From positions 1 through 56,445 of the forward strand of contig JANLPR010000007.1 of NCBI GenBank assembly GCA_031367345.1: 56,445 bases of DNA. Reading direction: 5' to 3'. Of this stretch, positions 26,332 to 34,837 are shown in pieces (the first letter of the stretch is position 1; every line of letters starts with the position of its first letter). The DNA comes from JADKIH01 sp031367345 (lineage in GTDB: Bacteria; Bacteroidota; Bacteroidia; AKYH767-A; 2013-40CM-41-45). Position numbers and translations under genes: made by a program. Under the pieces are notes generated by a model. It did no database searches. It was given only the letters and a program-made list of their open reading frames with translations, and was not told the DNA's origin.

Positions 26332-27495
26332 ATGCAAGCAACCTGGCTTGATAAATATTTCAAAGGCGATCGTACAATATGGATGATCGTATTTATACTG
26401 TCTATTTTTTCTTTACTCGCTGTTTATAGCAGTACAGGAACATTGGCATATAAATATCAGAGAGGTAATACAGAATACTATTTGTTTAAACATCTGTTTA
26501 TTTTAGTGTTTGGAATAGCATTGATGTATGGAGCCCATTTGATTCGCTACACGTACTATTCAAAAATTGCTGTAGTAGCATTGTTGATTACAGTACCATT
26601 GTTAGCCCTCACTTTAGCCTTAGGAACAAATTTGAATGAAGCGAGTAGATGGTTGACATTGCCGGGAACAAATATTACATTTCAAACTTCCGATTTTGCA
26701 AAGCTTGCACTCATTATGTATTTGGCTCGCATGTTATCCAAAAAACAGGATGAGATAAAAAGTTTCAGATCGGCATTTTTACCGGTGATTATACCTGTGT
26801 TTGTTGTTTGTATGTTGATTTTGCCTGCGAATTTTTCTACCGCGGCCGTTGTTTTCGTTTCTGCAGCATACTTAATGTTTATCGGAAGAATAAGCATGAA
26901 GTATATTGGTGCAATGATGGGGATTGGCATTGCTGCATTTGCGTTATTTATTTTCATAGCACTCGCATTAGGATATACAGGACGTATTGAAACATGGAAA
27001 GCAAGAATAGAGCGTTTCTCAGGAAAAGAAGACTCAGATAATTATCAGTCTGATCAAGCAAAAATTGCAATTGCCAGAGGAGGATTGATTGGTAGATTTC
27101 CCGGAAATAGTATTCAGAGAAATTTTCTGCCCCATCCGTATTCTGATTTTATTTTTGCCATCATTATTGAAGAGTATGGTTTCCTTGGTGCCGGATTCCT
27201 AATATTTTTGTACCTGCTCTTGTTCTATCGAGTCATCAGATTTATTTATCATAGTCCAATGGCATTCGGTACGCTTCTGGCTGCCGGGTGTACTTTCATG
27301 TTAGTCTTTCAAGCATTGATTAATATGGCCGTTGCCGTAAATTTATTCCCGGTAACTGGTCAGCCTCTCCCAATGGTAAGCATGGGAGGTACGTCATTGT
27401 GGTTTACAAGTATCGCATTAGGAATTGTATTGAGTGTTAGTCGACAGGTAGAAAAAGAAAAAAAAGAAGGAGGATCTGAGCTTGCAGCGGTCTAA
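26332..27495 (+). CDS. ftsW: SEDS-family peptidoglycan glycosyltransferase FtsW
   Basis: FtsW polymerises septal peptidoglycan from lipid II together with FtsI. The 387-residue protein has about ten membrane helices and SEDS signatures: SLLAVYSSTGTLAY near the first helix, ASRWLTLPGTNITFQTSDFAK, IARGGLIGRFPGNS, DFIFAIIIEEYGFLGAG, and NLFPVTGQPLPMVSMGGTS. Position between murD and murG indicates FtsW rather than RodA. There are 51 bases between murD and this gene, the largest gap inside the first part of the cluster. Confidence 0.94.
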   Translation: MQATWLDKYFKGDRTIWMIVFILSIFSLLAVYSSTGTLAYKYQRGNTEYYLFKHLFILVFGIALMYGAHLIRYTYYSKIAVVALLITVPLLALTLALGTNLNEASRWLTLPGTNITFQTSDFAKLALIMYLARMLSKKQDEIKSFRSAFLPVIIPVFVVCMLILPANFSTAAVVFVSAAYLMFIGRISMKYIGAMMGIGIAAFALFIFIALALGYTGRIETWKARIERFSGKEDSDNYQSDQAKIAIARGGLIGRFPGNSIQRNFLPHPYSDFIFAIIIEEYGFLGAGFLIFLYLLLFYRVIRFIYHSPMAFGTLLAAGCTFMLVFQALINMAVAVNLFPVTGQPLPMVSMGGTSLWFTSIALGIVLSVSRQVEKEKKEGGSELAAV

Positions 27496-28591
27496 CTTAA
27501 GAGTAATAATAAGTGGAGGCGGAACAGGCGGACATATCTTTCCGGCGGTGGCAATTGCTAACGCTTTGAAAAAAATAAATCCGAAAACTGAAATATTGTT
27601 TGTAGGTGCAAATGGACGAATGGAGATGGAGAAAGTTCCCGCAGCGGGTTATACAATTGTTGGATTAGATATAAGCGGCATTCAGCGAAAATTGTCTTTG
27701 CAAAATTTGTTGCTGCCAATGAAAGTAATAAAGAGTGTAATAAAGGCAAGAATGATTGTGAAAGAATTTAAACCTGATGTTGCAATTGGAGTTGGAGGTT
27801 ATGCTTCCGGTCCATTATTGTATGCTGCAACAGGAATGAAAATACCTTCGCTTATTCAAGAGCAGAATTCATTTGCAGGCATCACAAATAAGCTTTTGGC
27901 AAAAAGAGTTCAGCGCATTTGTGTGGCTTACGATGGTATGGAGAAGTATTTCCCGAAAGAAAAAATAGTGAAGACAGGAAATCCTGTACGAGAAAACATG
28001 GTTGATATAAAAGGAAAACGAGCAGAAGCTATTTCGTTTTTTAAGCTCGACGAAAATAAAAAAACAGTGTTGGTTATTGGTGGAAGTTTAGGCGCAAGAA
28101 CCATTAATAGAAGTATTGAAGCAGGTCTAAATGAGTTGGCTGAGAAAAATATTCAAGTCATTTGGCAAACAGGAAAATTGTTTTATCCTGTCGCAAAAGA
28201 AAAGACCATGCCTTACCTAAAGCAGGGTATTGCATGTTATGAGTTTATTCAACGAATGGATTTGGCTTATGCTGTAGCCGATGTGGTAGTTTCAAGAGCC
28301 GGTGCAAGTTCAGTTTCGGAATTGGCGCTCGTGGCAAAACCGTCAATATTAGTTCCATCGCCAAATGTTGCAGAAGATCACCAAACAAAAAATGCAATGT
28401 CGCTGGTAAATAAGGATGCTGCCATTTTAGTTACTGATAGCGAAGCTTCGCAAAAGTTAATTCAGAATTGTATTGATTTATTAGCAGATGCTTCGGCCCG
28501 AGAAAAATTAATCACGAATATATCAAAACTGGCTCTGGCCAATTCAGCAGAATTAATTGTTGAAGAGGTTTACGCATTAGTAAAAAAATAA
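27482..28591 (+). CDS. murG: Lipid II synthase MurG
   Basis: MurG adds GlcNAc to lipid I at the inner face of the membrane. It has the glycine-rich N-terminal SGGGTGGHIFPA (residues 11-22), GVGGYASGPLL, IQEQNSFAGITN, GGSLGARTIN and the UDP-GlcNAc-binding part GASSVSELALVAKPSIL followed by DHQTKNA. No ATG precedes the conserved region; the likely start is TTG 27482 (MQRSNLRVIIS), which overlaps the end of ftsW by 14 bases. Length 369 is normal. Confidence 0.94.
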   Translation: MQRSNLRVIISGGGTGGHIFPAVAIANALKKINPKTEILFVGANGRMEMEKVPAAGYTIVGLDISGIQRKLSLQNLLLPMKVIKSVIKARMIVKEFKPDVAIGVGGYASGPLLYAATGMKIPSLIQEQNSFAGITNKLLAKRVQRICVAYDGMEKYFPKEKIVKTGNPVRENMVDIKGKRAEAISFFKLDENKKTVLVIGGSLGARTINRSIEAGLNELAEKNIQVIWQTGKLFYPVAKEKTMPYLKQGIACYEFIQRMDLAYAVADVVVSRAGASSVSELALVAKPSILVPSPNVAEDHQTKNAMSLVNKDAAILVTDSEASQKLIQNCIDLLADASAREKLITNISKLALANSAELIVEEVYALVKK

Positions 28592-28593
28592 AA

Positions 28594-29976
28594 GTGTTCA
28601 ACTCTAAATCACATATCTATTTTGTTGGAATTGGTGGCATAGGAATGTCGGCATTGGCGCGATATTTCAAATCGCTAGGCAAAAACGTAAGTGGCTACGA
28701 TAAAACGCCGACACCACTAACAAATGAATTGATGAGTGAAGGAATAGAGATTCACTTTAGTGATGATCTATCAAAAGCAGAACTGACTTTCAGTGATCTT
28801 TCTAAGAAGGAGAATGTGCTTGTAGTTTATACACCCGCTATTCCTACCGATCATTCCGAATTGAATTTTTTCAAAGACAATCAGTATGATTTGAAGAAAC
28901 GATCGGAAGTGTTGGGGATGATTACTAAAAGTAGTTTTACAATCGGCATTGCCGGGACACATGGCAAAACCACTACATCGTCGATGGTCGCGCATATTTT
29001 GAAATTTGCAGGATTGAATTGTACTGCATTTCTTGGAGGTATCACAAAAAATTATAATACCAACTTGTTGTTAGGTAATAACGAGGGGAAAAAGTTTACA
29101 GTGGTGGAAGCTGATGAATACGATCGTTCTTTTCTGGCCTTATATCCTGATTTATCTATCATTACCTCAATGGACGCCGATCACTTAGATATATACGGCG
29201 ATCATTCATATATGATAGAGTCGTATCGCCTTTTTGCCGGTCAGTTGAAAGATGGTGGATTGTTGATCCATAAAAAGGGATTGCCTTTGTCTGACTTGCC
29301 ATTGAACAAACAAACCTACAGTGTGAATGAAAGTGCAGATTATTGTGCTGACAATATAAAAATTGTTGATCATAATTATACTTACGATTGGAAGAGCGCA
29401 ACTTCGGAGATAAATCGATTGATGAGTGAGATGCCCGGGCTACATAATGTAGAGAATTCGGTCGCTGCAATTGCAGTGGCGAAATATTTGGGAATTGAAA
29501 ATGATGTTATAAAATCGGCATTAGCTTCATACAATGGAGTGAAACGAAGATTTGATTATCAATTGCGATTAAGTAATTGTGTTTACATAGATGATTATGC
29601 TCATCATCCCGAAGAGTTACGAGCTTTTATTGCTTCTGTAAAGGAATTGTATCCGGGTAAACGAGTGCTAGGATTGTTTCAGCCACATCTTTTTACAAGA
29701 ACACGCGATTTTGCCGAAGGATTTTCGAAAAGTTTGTCGATGCTCGATTGTTTAATGCTATTGCCAATTTATCCGGCAAGGGAAAAGCCGATTACAGGAG
29801 TTACTTCTGAAATCATTTTCAAAGGAGTGACATGCGAAAAGTACCTAGTCAATAAAGAAGATACACTAAAGCAGCTAAAAGATATGAGTTTTGATGTTAT
29901 TCTTACGATGGGAGCAGGAGATATAGATCAATTAGTTCCATTAATCAAAGACCAATTACAAAAAAGCACACCATGA
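28594..29976 (+). CDS. murC: UDP-MurNAc:L-alanine ligase MurC
   Basis: MurC adds the first residue, L-alanine, to UDP-MurNAc. Signatures are VGIGGIGMSALARYFKSLG (residues 11-29), the P-loop GTHGKTT (121-127), VEADEYDRSFL, MDADHLDIYGD, DDYAHHPEELRA and LFQPHLFTRTRDF. GTG 28594 is the likely start, two bases past murG, and gives the usual N-terminus MFNSKSHIYFVGIGG. At 460 residues it is full length. Its TGA overlaps the ftsQ ATG. Confidence 0.95.
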   Translation: MFNSKSHIYFVGIGGIGMSALARYFKSLGKNVSGYDKTPTPLTNELMSEGIEIHFSDDLSKAELTFSDLSKKENVLVVYTPAIPTDHSELNFFKDNQYDLKKRSEVLGMITKSSFTIGIAGTHGKTTTSSMVAHILKFAGLNCTAFLGGITKNYNTNLLLGNNEGKKFTVVEADEYDRSFLALYPDLSIITSMDADHLDIYGDHSYMIESYRLFAGQLKDGGLLIHKKGLPLSDLPLNKQTYSVNESADYCADNIKIVDHNYTYDWKSATSEINRLMSEMPGLHNVENSVAAIAVAKYLGIENDVIKSALASYNGVKRRFDYQLRLSNCVYIDDYAHHPEELRAFIASVKELYPGKRVLGLFQPHLFTRTRDFAEGFSKSLSMLDCLMLLPIYPAREKPITGVTSEIIFKGVTCEKYLVNKEDTLKQLKDMSFDVILTMGAGDIDQLVPLIKDQLQKSTP

Positions 29977-30785
29977 TGATTGATGAAACGAAGAAAAAGC
30001 GTGTGATCCGCATTGCTGCCTATTCAGTTATTGTATTGGCATTTTTGATTTCTGTTGGATTTGCAGATCATCGTCAAGAAGCGATGCCATGCACCGAGGT
30101 AGAAGTGATTATCAAAGATACACTCGGACACAATTTCGTGAGTCCGGAAGAAGTACTGAGTTTGGTCCAAAATAAATTCGGAATGTTGAAGGGAAAAGAG
30201 CTCGGTTCTATTAACATTGGTTTGTTAGAAAAAATCATTAACACGAACTCTTTTATTAGCAAGGCTGAAGTATTTTCAACCATTGATGGGAAGGTCAATA
30301 TTGAGATTAATCAACGTCGACCAATTGTTAGAATTGTGAATGCAAATGATGAGAGTTTTTACATCGATGATCAAGGAGTTTTCATGCCTTTGTCAGATGT
30401 TTATACAGCGAGAGTTCCGATTGCAAATGGATTTTTATTTGATAAAGAAACGGAAAGGAATGTTTTAAAATACGACGGAGAAAATTGTGATACGTCAGTC
30501 AAAGTTTCAAGAGTAGACGAAGTTTTTCATGTTGCAGATTACATTTTTCATCATAGTTTTTGGAATGCTCAAGTTGAACAAATATATGTAAACGCTAGCG
30601 GAGAAATAGAGTTGATACCAAGAGTGGGAAGTCAGAACATTATTCTTGGAAGTAGCGAGAACATTGAAAAGAAATTGAATAAATTATACTTGTTTTACCG
30701 GGAAGGGTTAAGTAAAACAGGATGGAACAAATACAAAACTATCAATCTGAAATACGAAGGTCAGATTGTTTGCACAAAAAAGTAA
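29973..30785 (+). CDS. ftsQ: Cell division protein FtsQ
   Basis: The 270-residue protein has a short charged N-terminus, one membrane helix (about residues 12-28) and a periplasmic part. That part contains a POTRA-like segment (INIGLLEKIINTNSFISKAE, then INQRRPIVRI) and a C-terminal beta-rich domain (QVEQIYVNASGEIELIPRVG). FtsQ sequences are poorly conserved; place (murC-ftsQ-ftsA) and topology decide the call. The ATG overlaps the murC stop (ATGA type). ftsA begins one base after its stop. Confidence 0.9.
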   Translation: MMIDETKKKRVIRIAAYSVIVLAFLISVGFADHRQEAMPCTEVEVIIKDTLGHNFVSPEEVLSLVQNKFGMLKGKELGSINIGLLEKIINTNSFISKAEVFSTIDGKVNIEINQRRPIVRIVNANDESFYIDDQGVFMPLSDVYTARVPIANGFLFDKETERNVLKYDGENCDTSVKVSRVDEVFHVADYIFHHSFWNAQVEQIYVNASGEIELIPRVGSQNIILGSSENIEKKLNKLYLFYREGLSKTGWNKYKTINLKYEGQIVCTKK

Positions 30786-30786
30786 T

Positions 30787-32124
30787 ATGGAAAAAAAGGA
30801 AGAAATAGTTGTTGGTTTAGACATTGGCACGACAAAGATCTGCACAATTGTAGGCCGGAAGAATGAATTCGGCAAGATCGACATTTTAGGTTTTGGCAAA
30901 TGCGAATCACTCGGAGTAACGCGCGGAGTGGTTACCAATATTGTCAATACCATTGATTCCATTAAATTATCGGTGAAAGAAGCGTCTGAGAAATCAAATG
31001 TGGAGATCGGTTCCGTATATGTAGGAATTGCCGGTCAACATATCAAAAGTCTTCAACACCGTGGAATGCGAACAAGAAATACATTGGATGATGAAATCAA
31101 CCAAGAGGACATCGATGCTATTGTTGAAGATATGTTGAAGTTGGCCATGCCTCCCGGAGAAAAGATCATTCACGTTATTCCTCAAGAATACATTATCGAT
31201 AACGAACAGGGTATCAAAAATCCGATTGGAATGAGTGGTGTTCGTTTAGAAGCGAATTGTCATATCATAACCGGTCAGATTACTGCAGCTAAAAATATTT
31301 ATAAGTGTGTAGAACGTGCAGCTCTTGAAACGAAAGGTTTGTATCTGGAGCCATTAGCTTCTTCAGAAGCAGTATTAACAGAAGAAGAAAAAGAAGCAGG
31401 AGTAGTATTGGTTGATATTGGTGGCGGAACAACCGATGTAGCAATTTTCCAAGATGGAATTATCCGTCATACTGCCGTAATTCCATTTGGAGGGAATGTG
31501 ATTACCGAAGACATTAAAATGGGATGTTCAATTATTCGAAATCAAGCGGAGTTATTGAAAATCAAATTCGGATCAGCATTAGCGAGTGAAAATTTAGAAA
31601 ACGAAATAGTTTCTATCCCGGGTTTAAGAGGTAGAGAGCCAAGAGAAATTTCTGTAAAGAATCTTGCTCATATTATCCAGGCACGTATGGAAGAAATTGT
31701 TGAGCACGTTCATTTCGAAATTCGTAATTCAGGATATGAGAAAAAATTGATCGCCGGTATCGTAATTACCGGTGGAGGAGCTCAACTTCGTCACATCATT
31801 CAGTTAGTAGAATTTATTACAGGAATGGATACAAGAGTAGGTTATCCAAATGAGCATTTGGCAAAAGGATCTGATGAGCTGAAAAGCCCGATGTACGCTA
31901 CCGGTGTAGGACTTGTAATTAAAGGTTTTCATGATCTGGAAAAAGCACGAAAGAGTGAAGGCAAAAAAATATCAGCAGAAGAGTCATTGGCGAACGAGCG
32001 TGCCGACAAATTGAAGAACGGAAAAGATCGTTTGAAAGAAAAAGTAAAACAACCCTCTAGTTCTCGAAGTTTCTTAGAAATGATTTCTGAAATATTCAAA
32101 GAAGAGAAGGATAGAGAATTTTAA
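30787..32124 (+). CDS. ftsA: Cell division protein FtsA
   Basis: FtsA is an actin-like ATPase that tethers FtsZ to the membrane. It has the phosphate-binding motif VVGLDIGTTKICTIVG (residues 8-23), the SHS2-like 1C domain after it, VVLVDIGGGTTDVAIFQDG and GIVITGGGAQLRHI. The C-terminus ends in SFLEMISEIFKEEKDREF, an amphipathic helix suited to membrane binding, after a Lys/Glu-rich linker. The ATG at 30787 is one base past ftsQ; a longer frame from an upstream TTG overlaps ftsQ and is not needed. Length is 445 residues. Confidence 0.96.
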   Translation: MEKKEEIVVGLDIGTTKICTIVGRKNEFGKIDILGFGKCESLGVTRGVVTNIVNTIDSIKLSVKEASEKSNVEIGSVYVGIAGQHIKSLQHRGMRTRNTLDDEINQEDIDAIVEDMLKLAMPPGEKIIHVIPQEYIIDNEQGIKNPIGMSGVRLEANCHIITGQITAAKNIYKCVERAALETKGLYLEPLASSEAVLTEEEKEAGVVLVDIGGGTTDVAIFQDGIIRHTAVIPFGGNVITEDIKMGCSIIRNQAELLKIKFGSALASENLENEIVSIPGLRGREPREISVKNLAHIIQARMEEIVEHVHFEIRNSGYEKKLIAGIVITGGGAQLRHIIQLVEFITGMDTRVGYPNEHLAKGSDELKSPMYATGVGLVIKGFHDLEKARKSEGKKISAEESLANERADKLKNGKDRLKEKVKQPSSSRSFLEMISEIFKEEKDREF

Positions 32125-32204
32125 TAATAGTGTTGCCAAAGCAACAAGAACAAAGGAATAACAAACGGAACAGTCAACAAATCAAACACAAAAACTTTTA
32201 GAAC

Positions 32205-33725
32205 ATGGAATTCGATCTTATTAAAGACAAAGGGTCTATCATCAAGGTAATCGGCGTAGGCGGTGGTGGTAGTAATGCAGTAAACCACATGTACCGTCAA
32301 GGTATTAAAGGCGTAGAATTTGTAGTCTGTAATACAGATGCACAAGCGCTGGAAATGTCGCCGGTACCAACAAAAATTCAGTTAGGCAGTAGCTTAACAG
32401 AAGGACGCGGAGCAGGATCTATACCTGAAGTGGGACGTAATGCAGCAATAGAAAATATCGAAGACATTCGTCGATTGCTTCTTGAAAATACTCGTATGGT
32501 ATTTATTACTGCCGGAATGGGTGGTGGTACAGGAACAGGCGCTGCGCCAATCATTGCACAAACAGCTAAAGAAATGGGGATTCTTACAGTGGGTATTGTG
32601 ACAATTCCTTTTGAGTTTGAAGGGAAGAAAAGAAAACAACAAGCAGATGAAGGTATAGAAGCCTTGAGAAATAGCGTTGATACAATTTTAATTATCCGCA
32701 ATCAAAAACTTCGTGAAATGTTCGGCAATTTAAATTTGTCTGATGCATTCTCTCACGCTGACAATATTCTTACTACTGCTGCTAAAGGAATAGCAGAGAT
32801 TATTACCGTTACAGGTTACATCAACGTCGATTTTGAAGATGTGAAAACAGCCGTTCAAAATAGTGGCGTTGCAATTATGGGTTCAGCTATTGCAGAAGGC
32901 GAACATCGTGCTATCAAAGCAGTAGAAGAGGCATTAGACTCTCCGTTATTAAACGACGATAATATTAAAGGCGCTCGTTATATATTAATGAATGTAGCTT
33001 CAGGTTCAAAAGAAGTTACTATGGATGAAATTGGTGACATCACAGATTTTATTCAAGAGCAAGCCGGACTTACAGCAGATATTATCTGGGGTAACTGTCA
33101 CGATGAAACATTAGGCGAGAAAATTTTAGTTACTATCATTGCAACAGGATTTAAAACTCGTCAAGAGTTAGGTTCTGAAACGTCAAAAGCAAAAGACGCA
33201 CAAAAAACAATTCACAAATTAGACGATCCAATCTCTGAAAAGAAGGAAGCTATTCAGACAGTTATTTCTGATCCAACTTTTACGGAACCTGTTTTGAAAA
33301 AAGAACTTACTCCTGAATCGCCTTCAACACATGATAATAATGAAGTGACATTTGAATTCAATGCAGTGAATCGTGAATCGGTTGCTACTTCACAGGTAGT
33401 TGATAGAGCTGAAGAAATTGAAAGAGCAAAAGAGGCAGTAGTTTACGATTTGAACAATGATAATTTAGAAGATGAAACAGACGAGCAATTAAGAAAGGCT
33501 CGTGAACGAGTGAATAAGTTGAAGCAGTTAAGTTACAGAATCGGTAACCCGGGAAATATTTCTGAAATGGAAAAAGAACCGGCTTACAAAAGAAGAAATA
33601 TCAAATTAGATTCTGTACCGCATTCAAGTGAGTCGAATGTTTCAAGATTTACATTGAGTAATGAAGAAGAGAAAAAATCAGAATTGCGACAGAACAATTC
33701 TTTCCTTCACGACAATGTAGATTAA
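32205..33725 (+). CDS. ftsZ: Cell division protein FtsZ
   Basis: FtsZ is the tubulin-like GTPase that forms the division ring. The GTP-binding signature GGGTGTG is at residues 106-112, with IGVGGGGSNAVNHM at the N-terminus, NTDAQALE, PFEFEGKKR and the catalytic loop region NLSDAFSHADNIL. The core ends near residue 320 (VTIIATGF). A long acidic linker (about 320-470) follows, then a tail ending ELRQNNSFLHDNVD, typical of Bacteroidota and unlike the E. coli tail. There are 80 bases between ftsA and ftsZ and a terminator after it. Confidence 0.97.
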   Translation: MEFDLIKDKGSIIKVIGVGGGGSNAVNHMYRQGIKGVEFVVCNTDAQALEMSPVPTKIQLGSSLTEGRGAGSIPEVGRNAAIENIEDIRRLLLENTRMVFITAGMGGGTGTGAAPIIAQTAKEMGILTVGIVTIPFEFEGKKRKQQADEGIEALRNSVDTILIIRNQKLREMFGNLNLSDAFSHADNILTTAAKGIAEIITVTGYINVDFEDVKTAVQNSGVAIMGSAIAEGEHRAIKAVEEALDSPLLNDDNIKGARYILMNVASGSKEVTMDEIGDITDFIQEQAGLTADIIWGNCHDETLGEKILVTIIATGFKTRQELGSETSKAKDAQKTIHKLDDPISEKKEAIQTVISDPTFTEPVLKKELTPESPSTHDNNEVTFEFNAVNRESVATSQVVDRAEEIERAKEAVVYDLNNDNLEDETDEQLRKARERVNKLKQLSYRIGNPGNISEMEKEPAYKRRNIKLDSVPHSSESNVSRFTLSNEEEKKSELRQNNSFLHDNVD

Positions 33726-33798
33726 GTTAATTAGATAAAAGGTCGATTGAACAACGACTTTAAAAATAGTTTCCATGTTACGTTTCGTTTTGTTCCTA

Positions 33799-33825
33799 AA
33801 CCCTCCTCCCCGGGAGGGTTTTTTT
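33799..33825 (+). terminator. Intrinsic terminator of the dcw cluster
   Basis: AACCCTCC (33799-33806) pairs with GGAGGGTT (33813-33820) around TCCCCG, and T continues to 33825. It is 74 bases past the ftsZ stop and closes the 13-gene cluster. Confidence 0.88.
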
Positions 33826-33923
33826 ATTGAAAAAAATGTAAGCTTTTATAAATGTTGGGATGTTATCTACTTTTTGAAATGTCAATAGGAAAATGATGGT
33901 GATCGAATAATCTCAATAATTGT

Positions 33924-33931
33924 TATCTTTG
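33924..33931 (+). promoter_or_regulatory. Candidate promoter -7 element for yqeY
   Basis: TATCTTTG matches TAnnTTTG, but it ends only four bases before the ATG at 33936. If real, the mRNA would be leaderless or start at the second ATG (33939). Confidence 0.3.
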
Positions 33932-33935
33932 AAAT

Positions 33936-34385
33936 ATGATGTTAGAAGAAAAAATTAATACAGACATTAAAACAGCGATGCTTGCAAAAAACGAGGCTGC
34001 TTTGCGTGGATTAAGAGCCGTAAAGGCTGCACTTTTATTAGCCAAAACAAGCGGCGGCGGAAATGTGACTTCAGAAGATGAGCTCAAGATTCTCCAGAAA
34101 TTGGTCAAGCAAAGAAAGGAATCGGTCGATATTTATGTTCAGCAAGGGCGAGAAGATCTTGCAAAACATGAAACAGATGAAATTGAGGTCATTGAAAAAT
34201 ACCTTCCGGCAATGATGGGAGAAGATGAGATAAAAGTTGCTATTCAGGCGATAATCGTACAATCTGGTGCTAAAGGTCCGGGCGATTTAGGAAAAGTAAT
34301 GGGGATGGCATCTAAGGCTTTTGCCGGAAAAGCGGACAATAAGCTCGTGTCGCAACTCGTAAAAGACCTTCTTTCAGCTTTATAA
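33936..34385 (+). CDS. GatB/YqeY domain protein
   Basis: The 149-residue protein is a YqeY-type helical protein: LRGLRAVKAALLLAKTSG, KILQKLVKQRKESVDIYVQQ, EIEVIEKYLPAMM, and a C-terminal helical domain with GPGDLGKVMGMASKAFAGKAD. The domain is shared with the tail of GatB, the tRNA-dependent amidotransferase subunit, where it contacts tRNA; the role of the free protein is unknown. A YqeY gene directly after ftsZ is a common arrangement in Bacteroidota. It starts 110 bases past the ftsZ terminator, so it is probably transcribed separately. ATG 33936 and 33939 are both possible starts. Confidence 0.9.
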   Translation: MMLEEKINTDIKTAMLAKNEAALRGLRAVKAALLLAKTSGGGNVTSEDELKILQKLVKQRKESVDIYVQQGREDLAKHETDEIEVIEKYLPAMMGEDEIKVAIQAIIVQSGAKGPGDLGKVMGMASKAFAGKADNKLVSQLVKDLLSAL

Positions 34386-34394
34386 GTAAGAAGA

Positions 34395-34425
34395 GTTGTA
34401 GGGATTCATTATTATTTTACCTTTG
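34395..34425 (+). promoter_or_regulatory. Promoter of the cold-shock gene
   Basis: TACCTTTG (34418-34425) is a perfect -7 element, and GTTG at 34395-34398 lies 19 bases upstream, the usual place for the -33 TTTG. The expected transcript would start near 34432 and carry a leader of about 90 bases, in which GCCCGC (near 34436) and GCGGGC (near 34473) could pair. Confidence 0.55.
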
Positions 34426-34521
34426 ACCCGACAACGCCCGCTAAAGAGAAACAACCATTCGTAAGTACATCCGTGTTGCGGGCCCGGAAGTTATTTATGA
34501 GAGATTAATTATTAGTACCCA

Positions 34522-34716
34522 ATGAAAACCGGTAAAGTAAAATTTTTCAATGAAGCCAAAGGATTTGGATTCATTGTATTAGACGACAATCAGTCTGAAG
34601 TATTCGTTCACCACAGTGGTTTGATCGACAAAATTCGCGAAAACGACGATGTTGAATGTGAAATCATCGACGGCAAAAAAGGCCAGAATGCAATCAACGT
34701 AAGACGAGTTCAATAA
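34522..34716 (+). CDS. Cold-shock domain protein (CspA family)
   Basis: The 64-residue single-domain protein has the two RNA-binding motifs of cold-shock proteins: RNP1 in AKGFGFIVLDD (residues 12-22) and RNP2 in EVFVHHSGL (29-37). It begins with the usual MKTGKVKFFNEAKGFGF. Such proteins bind single-stranded RNA and DNA and act as RNA chaperones. It has its own promoter, a leader of about 90 bases and its own strong terminator, so it is a single-gene unit. Whether it responds to cold cannot be told from sequence, since many family members are constitutive. Confidence 0.96.
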   Translation: MKTGKVKFFNEAKGFGFIVLDDNQSEVFVHHSGLIDKIRENDDVECEIIDGKKGQNAINVRRVQ

Positions 34717-34736
34717 CCTTAGTGTTATTGAAAATG

Positions 34737-34777
34737 AAATGGCTGTTCAATTTAATTGAACAGCCATTTTTCTTTTT
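34737..34777 (+). terminator. Intrinsic terminator of the cold-shock gene
   Basis: A perfect 15-bp stem (AAATGGCTGTTCAAT, 34737-34751, with its complement at 34755-34769) closes over TTA and runs into a T-rich tail. It begins 20 bases after the stop and ends well before the next gene. Confidence 0.93.
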
Positions 34778-34837
34778 AGGAAAACGTTGTCGAGCGAACT
34801 CGAAACAAATTTCTATATTCGTTTCAATAAAATAGAA

